The position numbers were made by a program, and so were the translations under genes. From Blattamonas nauphoetae (lineage: Eukaryota; Preaxostyla; Oxymonadida), in contig JARBJD010000450.1 of assembly GCA_033064195.1 (NCBI GenBank), positions 1-48,830 of the forward strand: a stretch of DNA of 48,830 bases, in the 5' to 3' direction. Positions within the stretch are counted from its first letter, which is position 1. Each line of letters begins with the position of its first letter. Of this stretch, positions 9,580 to 19,571 are shown piece by piece. The notes beneath the pieces are model-generated. The model ran no database searches and was not told the origin of the DNA. It saw only the letters and a program-made list of their open reading frames with translations.

Positions 9580-9770
9580 TCTACCCTCGTTAAAAAGCAT
9601 GACTTTATCACGTCAGCGATTTTTTCAAAATATGTTAGATTTTCCTTTTTAACTTTTTACCCCCGTTAAAAAGCATGACTATTTCACGGGAGCGATCTGC
9701 TAAATCTTAATTCTTGGCCACTTGTTACCCTCGTTAAAAAGCATGACTGTTTCACGGGAGCGTTTTTGCT
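9580..9770 (+). repeat. Three direct copies of a 45-bp hairpin repeat
   Basis: CCCTCGTTAAAAAGCATGAC followed by a T-rich spot and CACGGGAGCG occurs at about 9583, 9659 and 9726, with TTGCTA-like ends. In copies 2 and 3, CCCGT pairs with ACGGG around a 19-nt loop containing GCATGAC. Copy 1 has lost the pairing half (ACGTCAG). No frame is open. Confidence 0.75.
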
Positions 9771-9865
9771 ATATATTGAATTTCTTGACAAAGTTTTCAA
9801 ATTTTAAATCTGCTATAGTGTCTTTTTTTCGGGTATAAAGTTTCTGGTTTTCCGGGATAATTTCA

Positions 9866-9950
9866 GGACCGGATAGTCTAGTGGTAATGGTGAGTGCACG
9901 CACTACTACTACTAAGCTGAAGGTCCTAGGTTCAATTCCTGGCGGAAGCA
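9866..9950 (+). other. tRNA-like sequence with pol III A and B boxes
   Basis: TAGTCTAGTGGTAA (A box) and GGTTCAATTCC (B box) are present, with a good T arm (CTAGG paired to CCTGG around TTCAATT). The middle has a CTACTACTACTA stretch instead of a clean anticodon arm, and the acceptor ends do not pair. A tRNA pseudogene or SINE head is likely. The following 180 bp, with a GGACCGATGAGAAGGGTCGC block, could be a SINE body. Confidence 0.5.
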
Positions 9951-10921
9951 TTTAATTTCACATATCACTGCCCTTTGGCATGGTCTAGGCCCTTGGCAAG
10001 ACCAACGTACGTTTCCGGAACTCAAACCGATAAAAATGAGTTCCGATGCCGGTCTAAAAGGGACCGATGAGAAGGGTCGCAACCTTCGGAACCTTGAAAA
10101 AATACACCAGCTTCCGCCAAAATCAAGGTTTTTGCATTTTTGGAAATTTTCGAAATTTTGCTTCAACTTGAAAGTTTGAAGTAACTGAACTCTGGAAGAG
10201 AATATTTCTCTAAGATTGACAACTTTCTGAAATGAAAATGACTTTTACTCCAAGTATTTTCTGAATTGTCAATCGGCATGGAGAAAAAGCTATAGTAGTG
10301 GTGTCTAAGGAGCGGGGGTTCCCAAATCGCCTTCTATACTACTAATGAATATCAGTGTGTTGATTGGGTTGTCAAACGATGTGCTATTGTAGACTCTCTA
10401 TCAACAATTTAGGTTTGATTTCAGGATATATCTCTTATCTAGTCCTCTTTTATCGTGTCTAGCACTCCAGTTTCAGATTCAACGAAAGTAGACCATTTTT
10501 CTCCTCCTCGACTGATTCGTCGTTTTTCGCAAGCTGATTGCATGAGACCATTGAATGCGCACAGCACAATAGGTCAACAATACGTTGACACGGTATCGTC
10601 CAATATTGTCTCATTTTTTCCAATTGAGTACTCTCCTCATTCTCTCAGAGCACGATGACAAAGACAGGTGATGAATGAGCAAAACAACGATGTATGAAAT
10701 GTTCTATGAAATTCTGAATGATCTTTTTGAAAGAACATCGAATACCGACACACGACTTAGACGGAGGTTTGACACTTTTTTCATTTTCGTGAAAACAAAG
10801 AATTCTACAGTGGCACGTTTGATGTGACGAGTTACAAATTACTCAACAGTCCGACCGACTGTATTGTCCTGTCGAACACTCTCATTTAAATAGTGTATCA
10901 CACGCTACCGACTCACCACGG
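9951..10921. other. Intergenic region without a supported gene
   Basis: The first 190 bp may be a SINE body attached to the tRNA-like head. A weak inverted pair (CTATAGTAGTGG near 10290 and CTATACTACTAA near 10335) flanks AGGAGCGGGGGTTCCC. A 67-codon plus ORF at 10455-10658 has no recognisable feature and no conserved copy elsewhere in the window, so I do not call it. Confidence 0.5.
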
Positions 10922-11747
10922 ATGGTCATCCCAGAACAAGAACATTTCCTGAATTACGATAGACAAACAGATTTGTCGTTTGATGACAAATCAAGAATTT
11001 ATTGTTCGCTTGCTACCCTTGTGAATGAGAACTATCCATTTGACAATGCTCTTCAGGACAGAGCTGCCCAGTTTCTGAAGAGTCTCGAACCAAACAACAT
11101 CGACCTATGTTTTGCCACAAAACTCGTCACCGACCTCGTTCCCTCTTCAACCGGATCGACTTCTGGGTTTGTTGAGAGCATTTTCACTCTGCTGTCATCT
11201 CCCCACTCGACTGTAGTTGCTGCAGTATTGTCATTTCTGCTATCAATCCTCATCGTCCCGCCCAATCGAATTCATTTTGACTTTGTGGGATCCGATCTTC
11301 TCGCCCCTGTATTAGCTACTGTTCAACCTCACACGCTGCCCATTTCAGGAAATGAAACGACAATTGGCACTCTGTCCGGATTCATTGTCCATTCAACTGC
11401 TCTCGCCATCACGGCGTATCTCGGGGGTATTGGTGTCACTGATGCTGTCGAAAAATACAACCATCGTGAAATGATCTTTCGGAATGTCGTTCTTCCATCG
11501 TCTCAATTTGTGACATTTCTTATCACAAATCGGTACATCCTCTTTGGAGACTTGTTATTTACCTTCATGTTTCTTTTGAGCATTCTCATTCGAATCTGCC
11601 CATTTCATCGTCCAGCATTGGAGTTTGTTCTCTCATCTCCGATTGTGATGACATTCTCAAGTTGTCTCTTATCCATCGACGACAGTCCTTCAGTTTGGGG
11701 ACTTTTCCAAAACATCAACAATTCACTTGAAGAATGGATGGTAAAAT

Positions 11748-12208
11748 CCGATGATCCGTGACCCTCATCAGAGTATGGGTAGAGTGACTTTTCCTAATTT
11801 GAATCAAACTGAGTTTAATAAAATGGTAGAGGTGCGAAAAATGTATAGAAGTCGAATCTTTCCAAGTTGATCCACACTTCACTCCGATCCTTTATCCCGT
11901 CACTTTTTCACAATGTCTGGTCGTCTTCACAGCCCCCCGCTCAAGAGCAGGGGGGGCTGTGAAGACTATTAGTGAATTCTCAAAAGAAACATGGGAATAA
12001 AGGATCTTTGTGAAGTGTCGAAACAAATAAAGGTCCTTGATCTCGGCACAATGGTGACATCCCGGAAACAAACAGTCTCGAAATTCTAATTAACACCAAA
12101 GATTTTGGTATAGAAGATAGACGACAATGAAGATGTGACGATCAAGTCATTTGGAAAATTGGTCATTCGATCAGAACCCTTAAACCGAGGAGGGTCACGG
12201 ATCATCGG
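11748..12208. mobile_element. Foldback MITE inserted in family copy 1
   Basis: The terminal inverted repeats are about 22 bp with one mismatch: CCGATGATCCGTGACCCTC starts at 11748 and its reverse complement ends at 12208. Inside, CACTTCAC, then GATCCTTTAT, is mirrored by ATAAAGGATC, then GTGAAGTG (about 11878-11901 and 11990-12020). The centre is a 16-bp perfect stem. It has no transposase ORF. The target duplication looks like AT only. The insertion breaks a coding block that is continuous in the other copies, which makes the boundaries clear. Confidence 0.8.
11923..11966. repeat. Perfect hairpin at the MITE centre
   Basis: GTCTTCACAGCCCCCC pairs exactly with GGGGGGCTGTGAAGAC across 12 nt (GCTCAAGAGCAG) in which GCTC/GAGC also pairs. 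It would form a very stable cruciform or RNA hairpin. Confidence 0.9.
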
Positions 12209-12442
12209 ATCTTGCCAAACGGATGATACAATCTCTGTTTTCGGAAGGATTTGAAGACACACTCGAACAGATGATGAACTACGACAAGGACGGAGAGTAT
12301 GGCAATGTTGTTGCTCGCTATAGTCACATGCTCTCACAGAAACTGGGATCGAATGTGGAATTCCCTGAACACGATGATGACGAAGAAAACAGTGAAAGCG
12401 ATGACGAAGAAAGTGAGGACGATGACGCCTCGCTCGAATGAC

Positions 12443-12900
12443 TCCACAATCATTTCTGTGGACTCTCCTCGGATGTTGGGAATGTATTGATTGCTGGTGC
12501 AGATGAACAGATTCTGAGATCGCCTCCAATCGTCCAGAAATGGTTTGCTCTTTTGGGTTGGTCGTTGTTAACGCGGCTGTCTTTGACTGTCACATCGTCA
12601 ACCGTCCTCTCTCCACACAATTCCTTGCGTCCCTTCACGATGCATTGTGACCAGATTATCTTTCCCAATCTCGACTTTCGAACATCTCCGAAACACATCT
12701 CGTTTTTCTCGTCGAAATAGGATGTGCCCCACATTTCAGCCATTCCACAGCCGTCCACGATTTGTTTGAGGTGTATCTCATTATTTTTGAGATTCACGAT
12801 TTGTGTAATCTCCCGTTTGTTCTGTTTTCCTTCTTCCAGCTCCATCCATCCATCCAATCTTTCTCTCCCTTTCCGTATCTCTCTCAACCACATTTTAGTA
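12443..12900. repeat. Family 3' trailer T1
   Basis: This conserved non-coding block follows array copy 1. Shared segments are TCTCCTCGGATGTTGGGAAT, CTCCAATCGTCCAGAAATGG, CGGCTGTCTTTGACTGTCAC, TCGTCAACCGTCCTCTCTCC and GCATTGTGACCAGATTATCT. The reverse strand of this copy is open for 147 codons (12450-12893), ending SEESPQK plus stop, the longest version in the array. Whether that frame was ever a gene is open; most other trailers break it. Confidence 0.8.
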
Positions 12901-13065
12901 TCTCTGGAAGTGATTAATGCCCGTATTCAACGGACAAGGGTGTGAGTCATGTTTTGAAGCGGGACAATCAGCTCAAAGCAAAACTCACTCGACACGCCTC
13001 TCCTCGTTCTCCAACACGGAACAACGATTCACCAGCTAGTGAGGAGCAATTGTCCGGACAAGGTG

Positions 13066-13093
13066 AGGCGCTGTCCGTCCTCGGACAGCGCCT
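13066..13093. repeat. Perfect 12-bp stem hairpin
   Basis: AGGCGCTGTCCG and CGGACAGCGCCT pair around TCCT. It is preceded by TTGTCCGGACAA, another palindrome. It sits in non-coding DNA between trailer T1 and the minisatellite. A terminator or a small-element remnant is possible; neither is shown. Confidence 0.8.
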
Positions 13094-13324
13094 AATTAGG
13101 AGGTCACCACTCGTAAGTCGCAACAATGGGCTTGATCAACCAATTCTTTCTGTACACGACTAAACCCAGGAATTAATAAATTGATGACGAAAACAATAAG
13201 AGTGAAATAGGAAGGTTACATGTGGATGCGTGAATATGAGGAAGAAAAAGTAATTTAAGAGGAAGAGGTGGGAAAGTGACGTTTTGGAGTGTGGATAGGC
13301 TGTGATGACCGTGCGAAGGGGCAG

Positions 13325-13980
13325 GAGGGAATGAGTACACGAGGTGAGGGAGGGATGATCACACGAGGTGAGGGGAGGGGATGATCACACGAGGTGAAGG
13401 GAGGGAGGATCACACGAGGTGAGGGGAGGGGATGATCACACGAGGTGAGGGGTGGGAATGAGTACACGAGGTGAGGGGAGGGGATGATCACACGAGGTGA
13501 GGGGAGGGGATGATCACACGAGGTGAAGGGAGGGGATGATCACACGAGGTGAGGGGTGGAGATGATCACACGAGGTGAGGGGGGGGGAGGTCACACGAGG
13601 TGAAGGGAGGGGATGATCACACGAGGTGAAGGGAGGGGATGATCACACGAGGTGAAGGGGAGGGGATGATCACACGAGGTGAGGGGAGGGGATGATCACA
13701 CGAGGTGAGGGGAGGGGATGATCACACGAGGTGAGGGGGAGGGGATGATCACACGAGGTGAAGGGAGGGATGATCACACGAGGTGAAGGGAGGGATGATC
13801 ACACGAGGTGAGGGGTGGAGATGATCACACGAGGTGAGGGGAGGGGATGATCACACGAGGTGAAGGGAGGGGATGATCACACGAGGTGAAGGGAGGGGAT
13901 GATCACACGAGGTGAAGGGAGGGGATGATCACACGAGGTGAGGGGAGGGGATGATCACACGAGGTGAGGGGTGGGGAACG
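13325..13980 (+). repeat. G-rich minisatellite, about 25 units of 25-28 bp
   Basis: The unit is GATGATCACACGAGGTGA followed by AGGGAGGG or GGGGAGGGG, varying by A/G swaps and 1-2 bp length changes. The runs of four G per unit could form quadruplexes, and each unit holds a TGATCA palindrome. Open frames through it are artefacts of the repeat. Confidence 0.95.
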
Positions 13981-14016
13981 ATTCCATTGATTCTTCAGGC
14001 ATTGACAGCAGGGATG

Positions 14017-14535
14017 TCAAATACCCCGCGCCTGTTGAAGGAGACGACAAATGTGCGGTTGGTCGGTCGGTGTTTTCGGGATAGAGAGGAGACGACCAGA
14101 TCCAAGAACGAGGGACGCATCGTCGATCGAGAGACCGGAGCAACTGACGGAGACATCAGAGTTCATCTCAGAGCAGGACGGTTGGGAGGAGTCGAGATGG
14201 TTGAGTGACGAAATGGCTGTCAGAGGAAGGAGCGTCCGAAGTTCACTCGATCTGTGAACAACGTCAATGATCGAAATCGAACTGTCATCGTTCCCCTCAG
14301 AACAGACAATCATAAATGGGGAACATTCAGGATTTGAGATGATCGTACTCGACGAGACAGTCACGTTGGAGTTAGAGAGTTTTCCAGCCGATGTTCCCAT
14401 CCATCCGCAATCAATTATCATCAATGATACCAAAATCGAGCAGTGTGTGAAGATAAATATGAAGTTTGTCCTTTCGTCATGGTGGTTGGCTTTGTTCTTC
14501 CCCGTCAGAGACTCATGATGATGAGTTTCGTCCAC
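14017..14535 (-). pseudogene. Fragment of a beta-helix-type surface protein
   Basis: This minus-strand reading of 172 codons is rich in Ser, Val and Ile, with the pattern of right-handed beta-helix turns: SNSNVTVSSSTIISNPECSPF, then SSISIIDVVHRSSELRTLLP, then SVSCSGLSIDDASLVLGSG. From memory this order (sign of a position, then a neighbour-list phrase, then LVLGTGPLL) is common in large pectin-lyase-like proteins of Blattamonas. No start signal, membrane segment or full-length protein is visible, and the 3' end runs into the minisatellite. It is probably a truncated relic. Confidence 0.45.
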
Positions 14536-16255
14536 CGACTATATGTGACAGATTCTTGTTCGTTTTCCTCAAAGATTCAGCGTGGTAGATGAGACTAGGT
14601 ACTGTTGCGCATGAAATTGATGGTTGTTTAAGTCGAGTACGCGTGGAAATCCGTCCTGATTGTTGCATTTTTCTGGGGTCGGCTCCTCATCGATTGCGAA
14701 TCCGAACAGAATAATGGAGTGTTGACATAGTCGCACTTCACGGTTCGTTTCGGAGATTGATCAAGAAGAAGTTCATCATCCGCCAAATCCTTGGAAGCTG
14801 GTTTTGAATGAACCGATTACTCTCGTTCTGTAATTTGACGCATGAATAAGACCTGCTGAACACGACATGTCCCGCGTGCATGATAAGAGGATCCGTTCCG
14901 TGTCTCCGCTTTTCAAAAATATGCTGTGATGTTCAGAGACTCCTTCAGTTTGATCTCAAGGCGGTTCTCGATTGTGAGTGAATTAGACATTGTGTCGAGT
15001 CTGAAGATGTGAACCTTTCCTTCAGATAATGAACTGACAATGAGAAAAGCAGAATTGTGGACAGTGTCGGGAATGTGATGTCCTTGATCTTCTGCGTTTT
15101 GTTTGGAAGAAAAGAGGAGGCGTGTAATGAGACTAATCGATGAAGATGAGTGGAGAAAGAAAAAAGATGCATACTGATGTTGTTTGTGATCCAGATTTCT
15201 TCTATTTATGTCCATTTCTGATTGGAGAAAGATCTTATCATCTATTACAGACAAATGAAGAGAAAGAGGTAGAGAAGAGTGAAACGATAATAAAAATGAA
15301 TACTGATATTGTTCATTTTCCATGTGTCAATTCAGTGTGACATCATCGAGAGTGAGGAGATGGGTAAAGTGTGAACTGTGGAGATCTCCACAAGTTTGAA
15401 ATTCAATGGAGACAGCAATGAGTGACAATTGGATAAAAGAAGTGTGGAATGGACAAGGGAATTCGAATTGCGATGTAATGGTCTCTGAGAGAAAATGTGA
15501 GTCGAAGTCACCATCCGATGGGGAGGACGATCCGGACCTGTCCAGGACTGGACACGATTGTCCGTTTCCAAATGATCATAAATGCCTCGTGAAGAAATTC
15601 AGACGACTCTTTTTTTCACCAAATGAGCTCATGTCCAAGATCGGACAGGCCAGGACAATTCGGCAATTTATGGGATTTTTGTCCGAATTCTCTAATACTC
15701 GTTTTTGATTTTTTTGAAAGACAAAATCTGAACAAAATTAACATCTTGGATGAATTGGAGGAAAAATTGAGTGTCAATCACGTCTATTTAAGCCACAAGA
15801 AACACTTCTTTCCGACTTGGACAGGGTCTCTGTCCGATGTCCGAGGAGAACGTGGTTTTGTCCGTCCGTTGCTCATCCCTATCACCAGCACAATATCCGG
15901 ACGCTTCTCTTTTGCTTAGATTTTTTTGTGTTCTCCCCATCCACTCCATCCTTTTCTCTCTTCTCTCCTTCTCACTCTCCCCATTCACTCCCAGATTCTG
16001 CCAATATCGCCTCTGAAATGGGATCCAACTGACTGACCCTCACTGTTCCCCACACCCCATCACAATCATCGGGACGAGACAGAACCATTCAACAGACATC
16101 CCAAGTGCGAGACAGGAACTTATTCGTTATCAATGATGATTGATTTCATTCTTCTCCACACATCATATCATTGGTTTGAACAATTTGTTTGTTGCGCAAG
16201 GATTTTGTGACGGTGTCCATTTGACGAACAATGGGATGATCTTCTTCCTCTTTCA
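14536..16255. other. Region with decayed minus-strand coding pieces, no intact gene
   Basis: On the minus strand, 14913-15323 is open and ends SEGKVHIFRLDTMSN..LEIKLKESLNITAYF, which reads like protein and may belong to the same relic as 14017-14535. Its upstream part is low-complexity. From 15500 to 15870 several GTCC/GGAC dyads occur (for example CCGGACCTGTCCAGGACTGG). The last 200 bp are the 5' flank of family copy 2, with the GGGATGATC box at 16231-16241. Confidence 0.45.
16229..16243 (+). promoter_or_regulatory. GGGATGATCC box upstream of the array genes (first clear case)
   Basis: CAATGGGATGATC lies 13-27 bp before the copy 2 start. The same box occurs before copies 3 (18435-18448), 4 (21961-21972), 5 (24172-24184), 6 (26380-26395), 7 (28582-28595), 8 (31208-31222) and 11 (36331-36345), and reversed before copy 9 (32888-32901). 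Its fixed place suggests a core promoter or initiator element; that is inference. Confidence 0.6.
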
Positions 16256-17332
16256 ATGGGAAAACGAAAAGCCTCTTTGCACAAACGTCGTGGTCCTCGT
16301 TTGAACAGTTCACATGAATCACCTTCGACTATCGACCCAGAACATGAGCCATTTCTGAAATTCGATGAGAACTCAGAATTGACGTTTTATCATCAATCAG
16401 AGATTTACAATTCCCTTATTACTCTTGTGAAAGCGAAATATCCTTTTGACGATGCCCTTCTGGACAGAGCTGCCCGATTTTTAAAGAGCCTCGAGCCAAA
16501 GTGGGGCGACGACGGTTATGCAGACAAACTCGTGACAAGGCTCGTTAACTCTTTAGCCAGATCATCAGCTGGCTTTGTTGATAGCATTATGACTCTGTTA
16601 TCAACACCCCACTCGACTATGATTCCCGCAGCGTTATCGTTCCTCCGCCAAACAACAACGAGAACATCGTCTGCACTTCTCACTGATTTGGTGGAAACAG
16701 GTCTCTTTGACAATGTCTTGGCGACTGTTCAACCTCACACGCTGCCAATATCAGGAAATGAAGGGATATTCGACAATCTCATGAAAATCATCGTCGAATG
16801 CCTCACCCTCTCGCGACCATCGCGTCTCACGGGTCTCGGGAAGATTGCAGTAGTCGACCAATTGAACCATCGTGAAATGATCTTTCAGAAGGTCGTGCTC
16901 CCCTCGTCTCAATTTTTAACATTTCTGATCTCAAATCGACACGTCCTCAATGAAGACTTGCTCAGCTCCTTCGTGGAACTTTTGTGCAAACTCCCTGAAA
17001 TCGGTCCATATTACCGTCCAACATTGGAATATGTTCTCGCATCTCCGACTGTGATGGCATTATCGAATTGCCTCTTGTCCATTGAAAACAAGGACCATCT
17101 CTGGTATTCACTTTACTACATCCACTCGTGGCTTGAAGAATGGCCAAAAGAAGACCGAAAAGTGGACAAATCTGGGAAACGAGTGATGGAAGCTCTGTTT
17201 TCGGAAGGCCTCGAAGACACACTCGAAGAGATGATGATGAACGACAAGGGCGGTATTCTTGGTCGCAGTGTTGACGATAAAAGTCACTTCATCTCACGCT
17301 CTCTGGGAGCGAATGTGAAAAAGCCACGATGA
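16256..17332 (+). CDS. ARM-like tandem family protein, copy 2
   Basis: 358 aa, intronless. The blocks lie at the usual positions: ELTFYHQSEIYNSLITLV (40-57), YPFDDALLDRAARFLKSLEP (62-81), a short-loop helix pair ending TLLSTPHSTMI (117-127), VQPHTLPISGNE (157-168), LNHREMIFQKVVLPSSQF (199-216), YYRPTLEYVLASP (250-262) and LFSEGLEDTLEEMM (318-331). The N-terminus is unusually basic (MGKRKASLHKRRGPR), like a nuclear localisation signal. Helical and probably ARM/HEAT-type; the molecular function is unknown. The start is fixed by TTTCAATGG, shared with other copies, 15 bp after the GGGATGATC box. Confidence 0.85.
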   Translation: MGKRKASLHKRRGPRLNSSHESPSTIDPEHEPFLKFDENSELTFYHQSEIYNSLITLVKAKYPFDDALLDRAARFLKSLEPKWGDDGYADKLVTRLVNSLARSSAGFVDSIMTLLSTPHSTMIPAALSFLRQTTTRTSSALLTDLVETGLFDNVLATVQPHTLPISGNEGIFDNLMKIIVECLTLSRPSRLTGLGKIAVVDQLNHREMIFQKVVLPSSQFLTFLISNRHVLNEDLLSSFVELLCKLPEIGPYYRPTLEYVLASPTVMALSNCLLSIENKDHLWYSLYYIHSWLEEWPKEDRKVDKSGKRVMEALFSEGLEDTLEEMMMNDKGGILGRSVDDKSHFISRSLGANVKKPR

Positions 17333-17354
17333 TTGCATCTCAATTCACACATCG

Positions 17355-17800
17355 AAGGAGCCTCTCGAATGACCCCAACTCATTTCTGTGGACTCTCCTC
17401 GGATGTTGGGAATGGGCTGATTGCTTGTGCAGATGAACAGATTCTGGGATCACCTCCAATCGTCCAGAAATGGTTTGCTCTTTTGGGTTGGTCGTTCTCG
17501 TCGCGGCTGTCTTTGACTGTCACATCGTCAACCGTCCTCTCTCCAAACAATTCCTGGTGTCCCTGAACGATGCATTGTGACGAGATTATCTTTCCCAATC
17601 TCGACTTTTGGACCATCTCAGAAACACTTCTCACTTATCTCGTCGAAATGAGATACAGCCCACATTTCGGCCATTCCACCGGCATCCCCGTTCTGTTTGA
17701 GGTTTGTTTTTACGCTTTGATCATTTTCTTTTCTTTCCATCGGCTGTTTCTGTGTTTTTCTTCTTTCTCCCCCCTTCTCTCCTTTTGTGTCATCTCTTCA
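17355..17800. repeat. Family 3' trailer T2
   Basis: This trailer block is followed by a pyrimidine-rich tail (CTTTCTCCCCCCTTCTCTCC). It is almost identical to trailer T4 (23100-23540), with only a few differences in about 430 bp, although the genes before them differ clearly. The reverse frame ending SEESPQK is open for 84 codons. Confidence 0.85.
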
Positions 17801-17959
17801 TTCTCATTTTCTCCCATTCTCTCCCGCACAGCTGAAACACTGGATTTTGGTCCTTGTTGTGCAAACTGCTTTTTTCGTGTCGAAGAATCGTCATCCTTCG
17901 CCACCTGACAAGACAACGAGGTTGTCGGTCTCATTCCATCATAAATTGATGCTTAGCCT

Positions 17960-18420
17960 TCGTAGAGTGGACAGTTATTGGTTTATTCTCCCCGTCCCCT
18001 GTTTTGGTGACGAGTTTTCTGGTCTTTCTGAACCCGAACTCGTTGTCTCTGAACTGAACTCCAACCCCCTTAAACGAGTGACCACTCCCATCCCATTGTT
18101 GCAACATGCCATTTCCAAACACACATGCGGTTCTGATGTCATCGAAAAGGGCGCGCATCGTCACCTCTTTTCATCCATCCATCACACCCTTCAGTCTCCA
18201 CCATCCACATTTCCAAATGGGTGGCTGCGTCTTCTTTGTTGTTTGCTGTTGGAAAGTGGACATTATGCATCCGAACATAGACTGAGATATTCTCGACGAA
18301 AGTGCAACAAGCCAGACAGGAAGATAGTCTTTGTTAATGAGGATTGAATTTATTCTTCTCTTCATCTTGATTACATTTCTTCGAGTACTTCATGGTTTGT
18401 GCAAATGGTTGGTTGAGGAT
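17960..18420. repeat. Type B spacer before copy 3
   Basis: Shares CCCTGTTTTGGTGACGAGTT, TGCCATTTCCAAACACACAT, GTTCTGATGTCATCGAAA and CTTTGTTGTTTGCTGT with the spacers before copies 5 and 7. No supported gene; it presumably holds the promoter of copy 3. Confidence 0.7.
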
Positions 18421-18461
18421 CTGTCCGAAGCGCACAATGGGACGATCCTCCTTCGATTTGA

Positions 18462-19541
18462 ATGGAAGAAGAATCAGATACTCTGAACAAACCAAATGAT
18501 ACTTGTTTGAATGATTCGCGGGAATCACGATCGAGTATCGATCCATTGCAAGAACCATTCGTATATTTCTATGAGAACACAGAATTGTCTTTTGAGGACA
18601 AATCAACGATTTACAATTCGCTAGTTGCCCTCGTGAAAGCTGAATACCCATTTGACGATGCTCTTCAAGACAGAGCTGTCCGATTTCTGAAAGGCCTCGA
18701 GCCGGAGTGGGGTGACGACGATCATGGAGATCAACTTGTCACCGACATCGTTCCCTCTTCAGGGGAATCACACTCAGAATTTTTAGAGAGCATTCTGACT
18801 CTGCTGTCATCTCCCTGCTCGACTGTAGTTGCTGCAGCGTTGTCATTCCTCACCAAAATAGCAGAAGTGTCATCATTAGCAATTCGATGTCGTCTCGTGG
18901 AGTCTGATCTCGTCAGCAAAGTCTTTACGATTGTTCAACCTCACACACTGTCAATTTCTGGAGATGAAACGATCATCGACAAACTCATCAGAATCATCAT
19001 TTCTTGCTTCTACCTCTCACAACCGTGGTCTCTCAACCTGCTTGGCATCACTGCTGCAGTCGACCAATTCAACCATCGTGAAATGATCTTTCAGAAGGTC
19101 GTGATCCCATCCTCACTATTTGTCACATTTCTGATCTCAAATCGAATTGTCCTAAATGGAGACTTGTTTCAATCCCTCATCTCTCTATTGGAAAAGCTCC
19201 TTTCCATCGGCCCGTATCATCGTCCAACTTTAGATTATGTTCTCGCATCTCCGATTGCGATGGCATTCTCTAGTTGTCTCTCATCTGTCGAAGAATGTCA
19301 TGATCTCTGGAACATTCTCGACAACGTCGACAGTTCGCTCGAAATTTGGAAGAAAGAAGTCCCAGAAGTCGCTAAACCTGCAACACGGATGATGCAAGTT
19401 CTGTTTTCGGAAGGCCTCGAAGACACACTCGAACAGATGACGATGATCAACAAGGGCGATTTTTATGGGATCAGTGTTGTTGACGAGTGTCACTCCATCT
19501 CGCAATTGCTGGGATTGAATGTATATGATGCTGCACGGTGA
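18462..19541 (+). CDS. ARM-like tandem family protein, copy 3
   Basis: 359 aa, intronless. It carries LSFEDKSTIYNSLVALVKAE (about 40-59), YPFDDALQDRAVRFLKGLEP (60-79), TLLSSPCSTVVAAALSFL, CRLVESDLVSKVFTIVQPHT, FNHREMIFQKVVIPSSLF, YHRPTLDYVLASPI and LFSEGLEDTLEQMTM. The section after the second block is acidic (EWGDDDHGDQLVTD). No signal peptide or membrane segment is evident, so it is likely cytosolic. The GGGACGATCC box at 18438-18448 precedes the start. All family landmarks are intact, so this copy is probably functional. Confidence 0.85.
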   Translation: MEEESDTLNKPNDTCLNDSRESRSSIDPLQEPFVYFYENTELSFEDKSTIYNSLVALVKAEYPFDDALQDRAVRFLKGLEPEWGDDDHGDQLVTDIVPSSGESHSEFLESILTLLSSPCSTVVAAALSFLTKIAEVSSLAIRCRLVESDLVSKVFTIVQPHTLSISGDETIIDKLIRIIISCFYLSQPWSLNLLGITAAVDQFNHREMIFQKVVIPSSLFVTFLISNRIVLNGDLFQSLISLLEKLLSIGPYHRPTLDYVLASPIAMAFSSCLSSVEECHDLWNILDNVDSSLEIWKKEVPEVAKPATRMMQVLFSEGLEDTLEQMTMINKGDFYGISVVDECHSISQLLGLNVYDAAR

Positions 19542-19571
19542 GATCTGAGATGACGCGTCAAACCAGTCTCT

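Larger units (their letters stand above)
10922..12441 (+). pseudogene. ARM-like tandem family, copy 1, split by a MITE
   Basis: The first part (10922-11747) carries the family blocks in order: LSFDDKSRIYCSLATLV, YPFDNALQDRAAQFLKSLEP, TLLSSPHSTVVAA, VQPHTLPISGNE, YNHREMIF, VVLPSSQFVTFL and FHRPALEFVLSSP. It is interrupted by a 461-bp foldback insertion at 11748-12208. The last block (SLFSEGFEDTLEQMM) resumes at 12223 in another frame and ends in an acidic tail of about 25 residues (EENSESDDEESEDDD) that other copies lack. About nine codons found here in sister copies are also missing. The start is shorter than in sisters. Likely a pseudogene, unless the two halves are used separately. Confidence 0.8.

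Noticed and set aside
9580-9770. Possible CRISPR array (three spaced repeats)
   Set aside because: Only three copies, unequal spacing, no cas genes, eukaryotic context with introns; better seen as a small tandem hairpin repeat.
9429-9950. Functional tRNA genes
   Set aside because: A and B boxes fit, but acceptor stems do not pair and the anticodon arms are irregular in both.
10455-10658. 67-codon plus ORF
   Set aside because: No domain, no repeat elsewhere in the window and no start context shared with the array genes.
13255-13491. Minus-strand ORF with repeated SPRVI units
   Set aside because: Artefact of the G-rich minisatellite.
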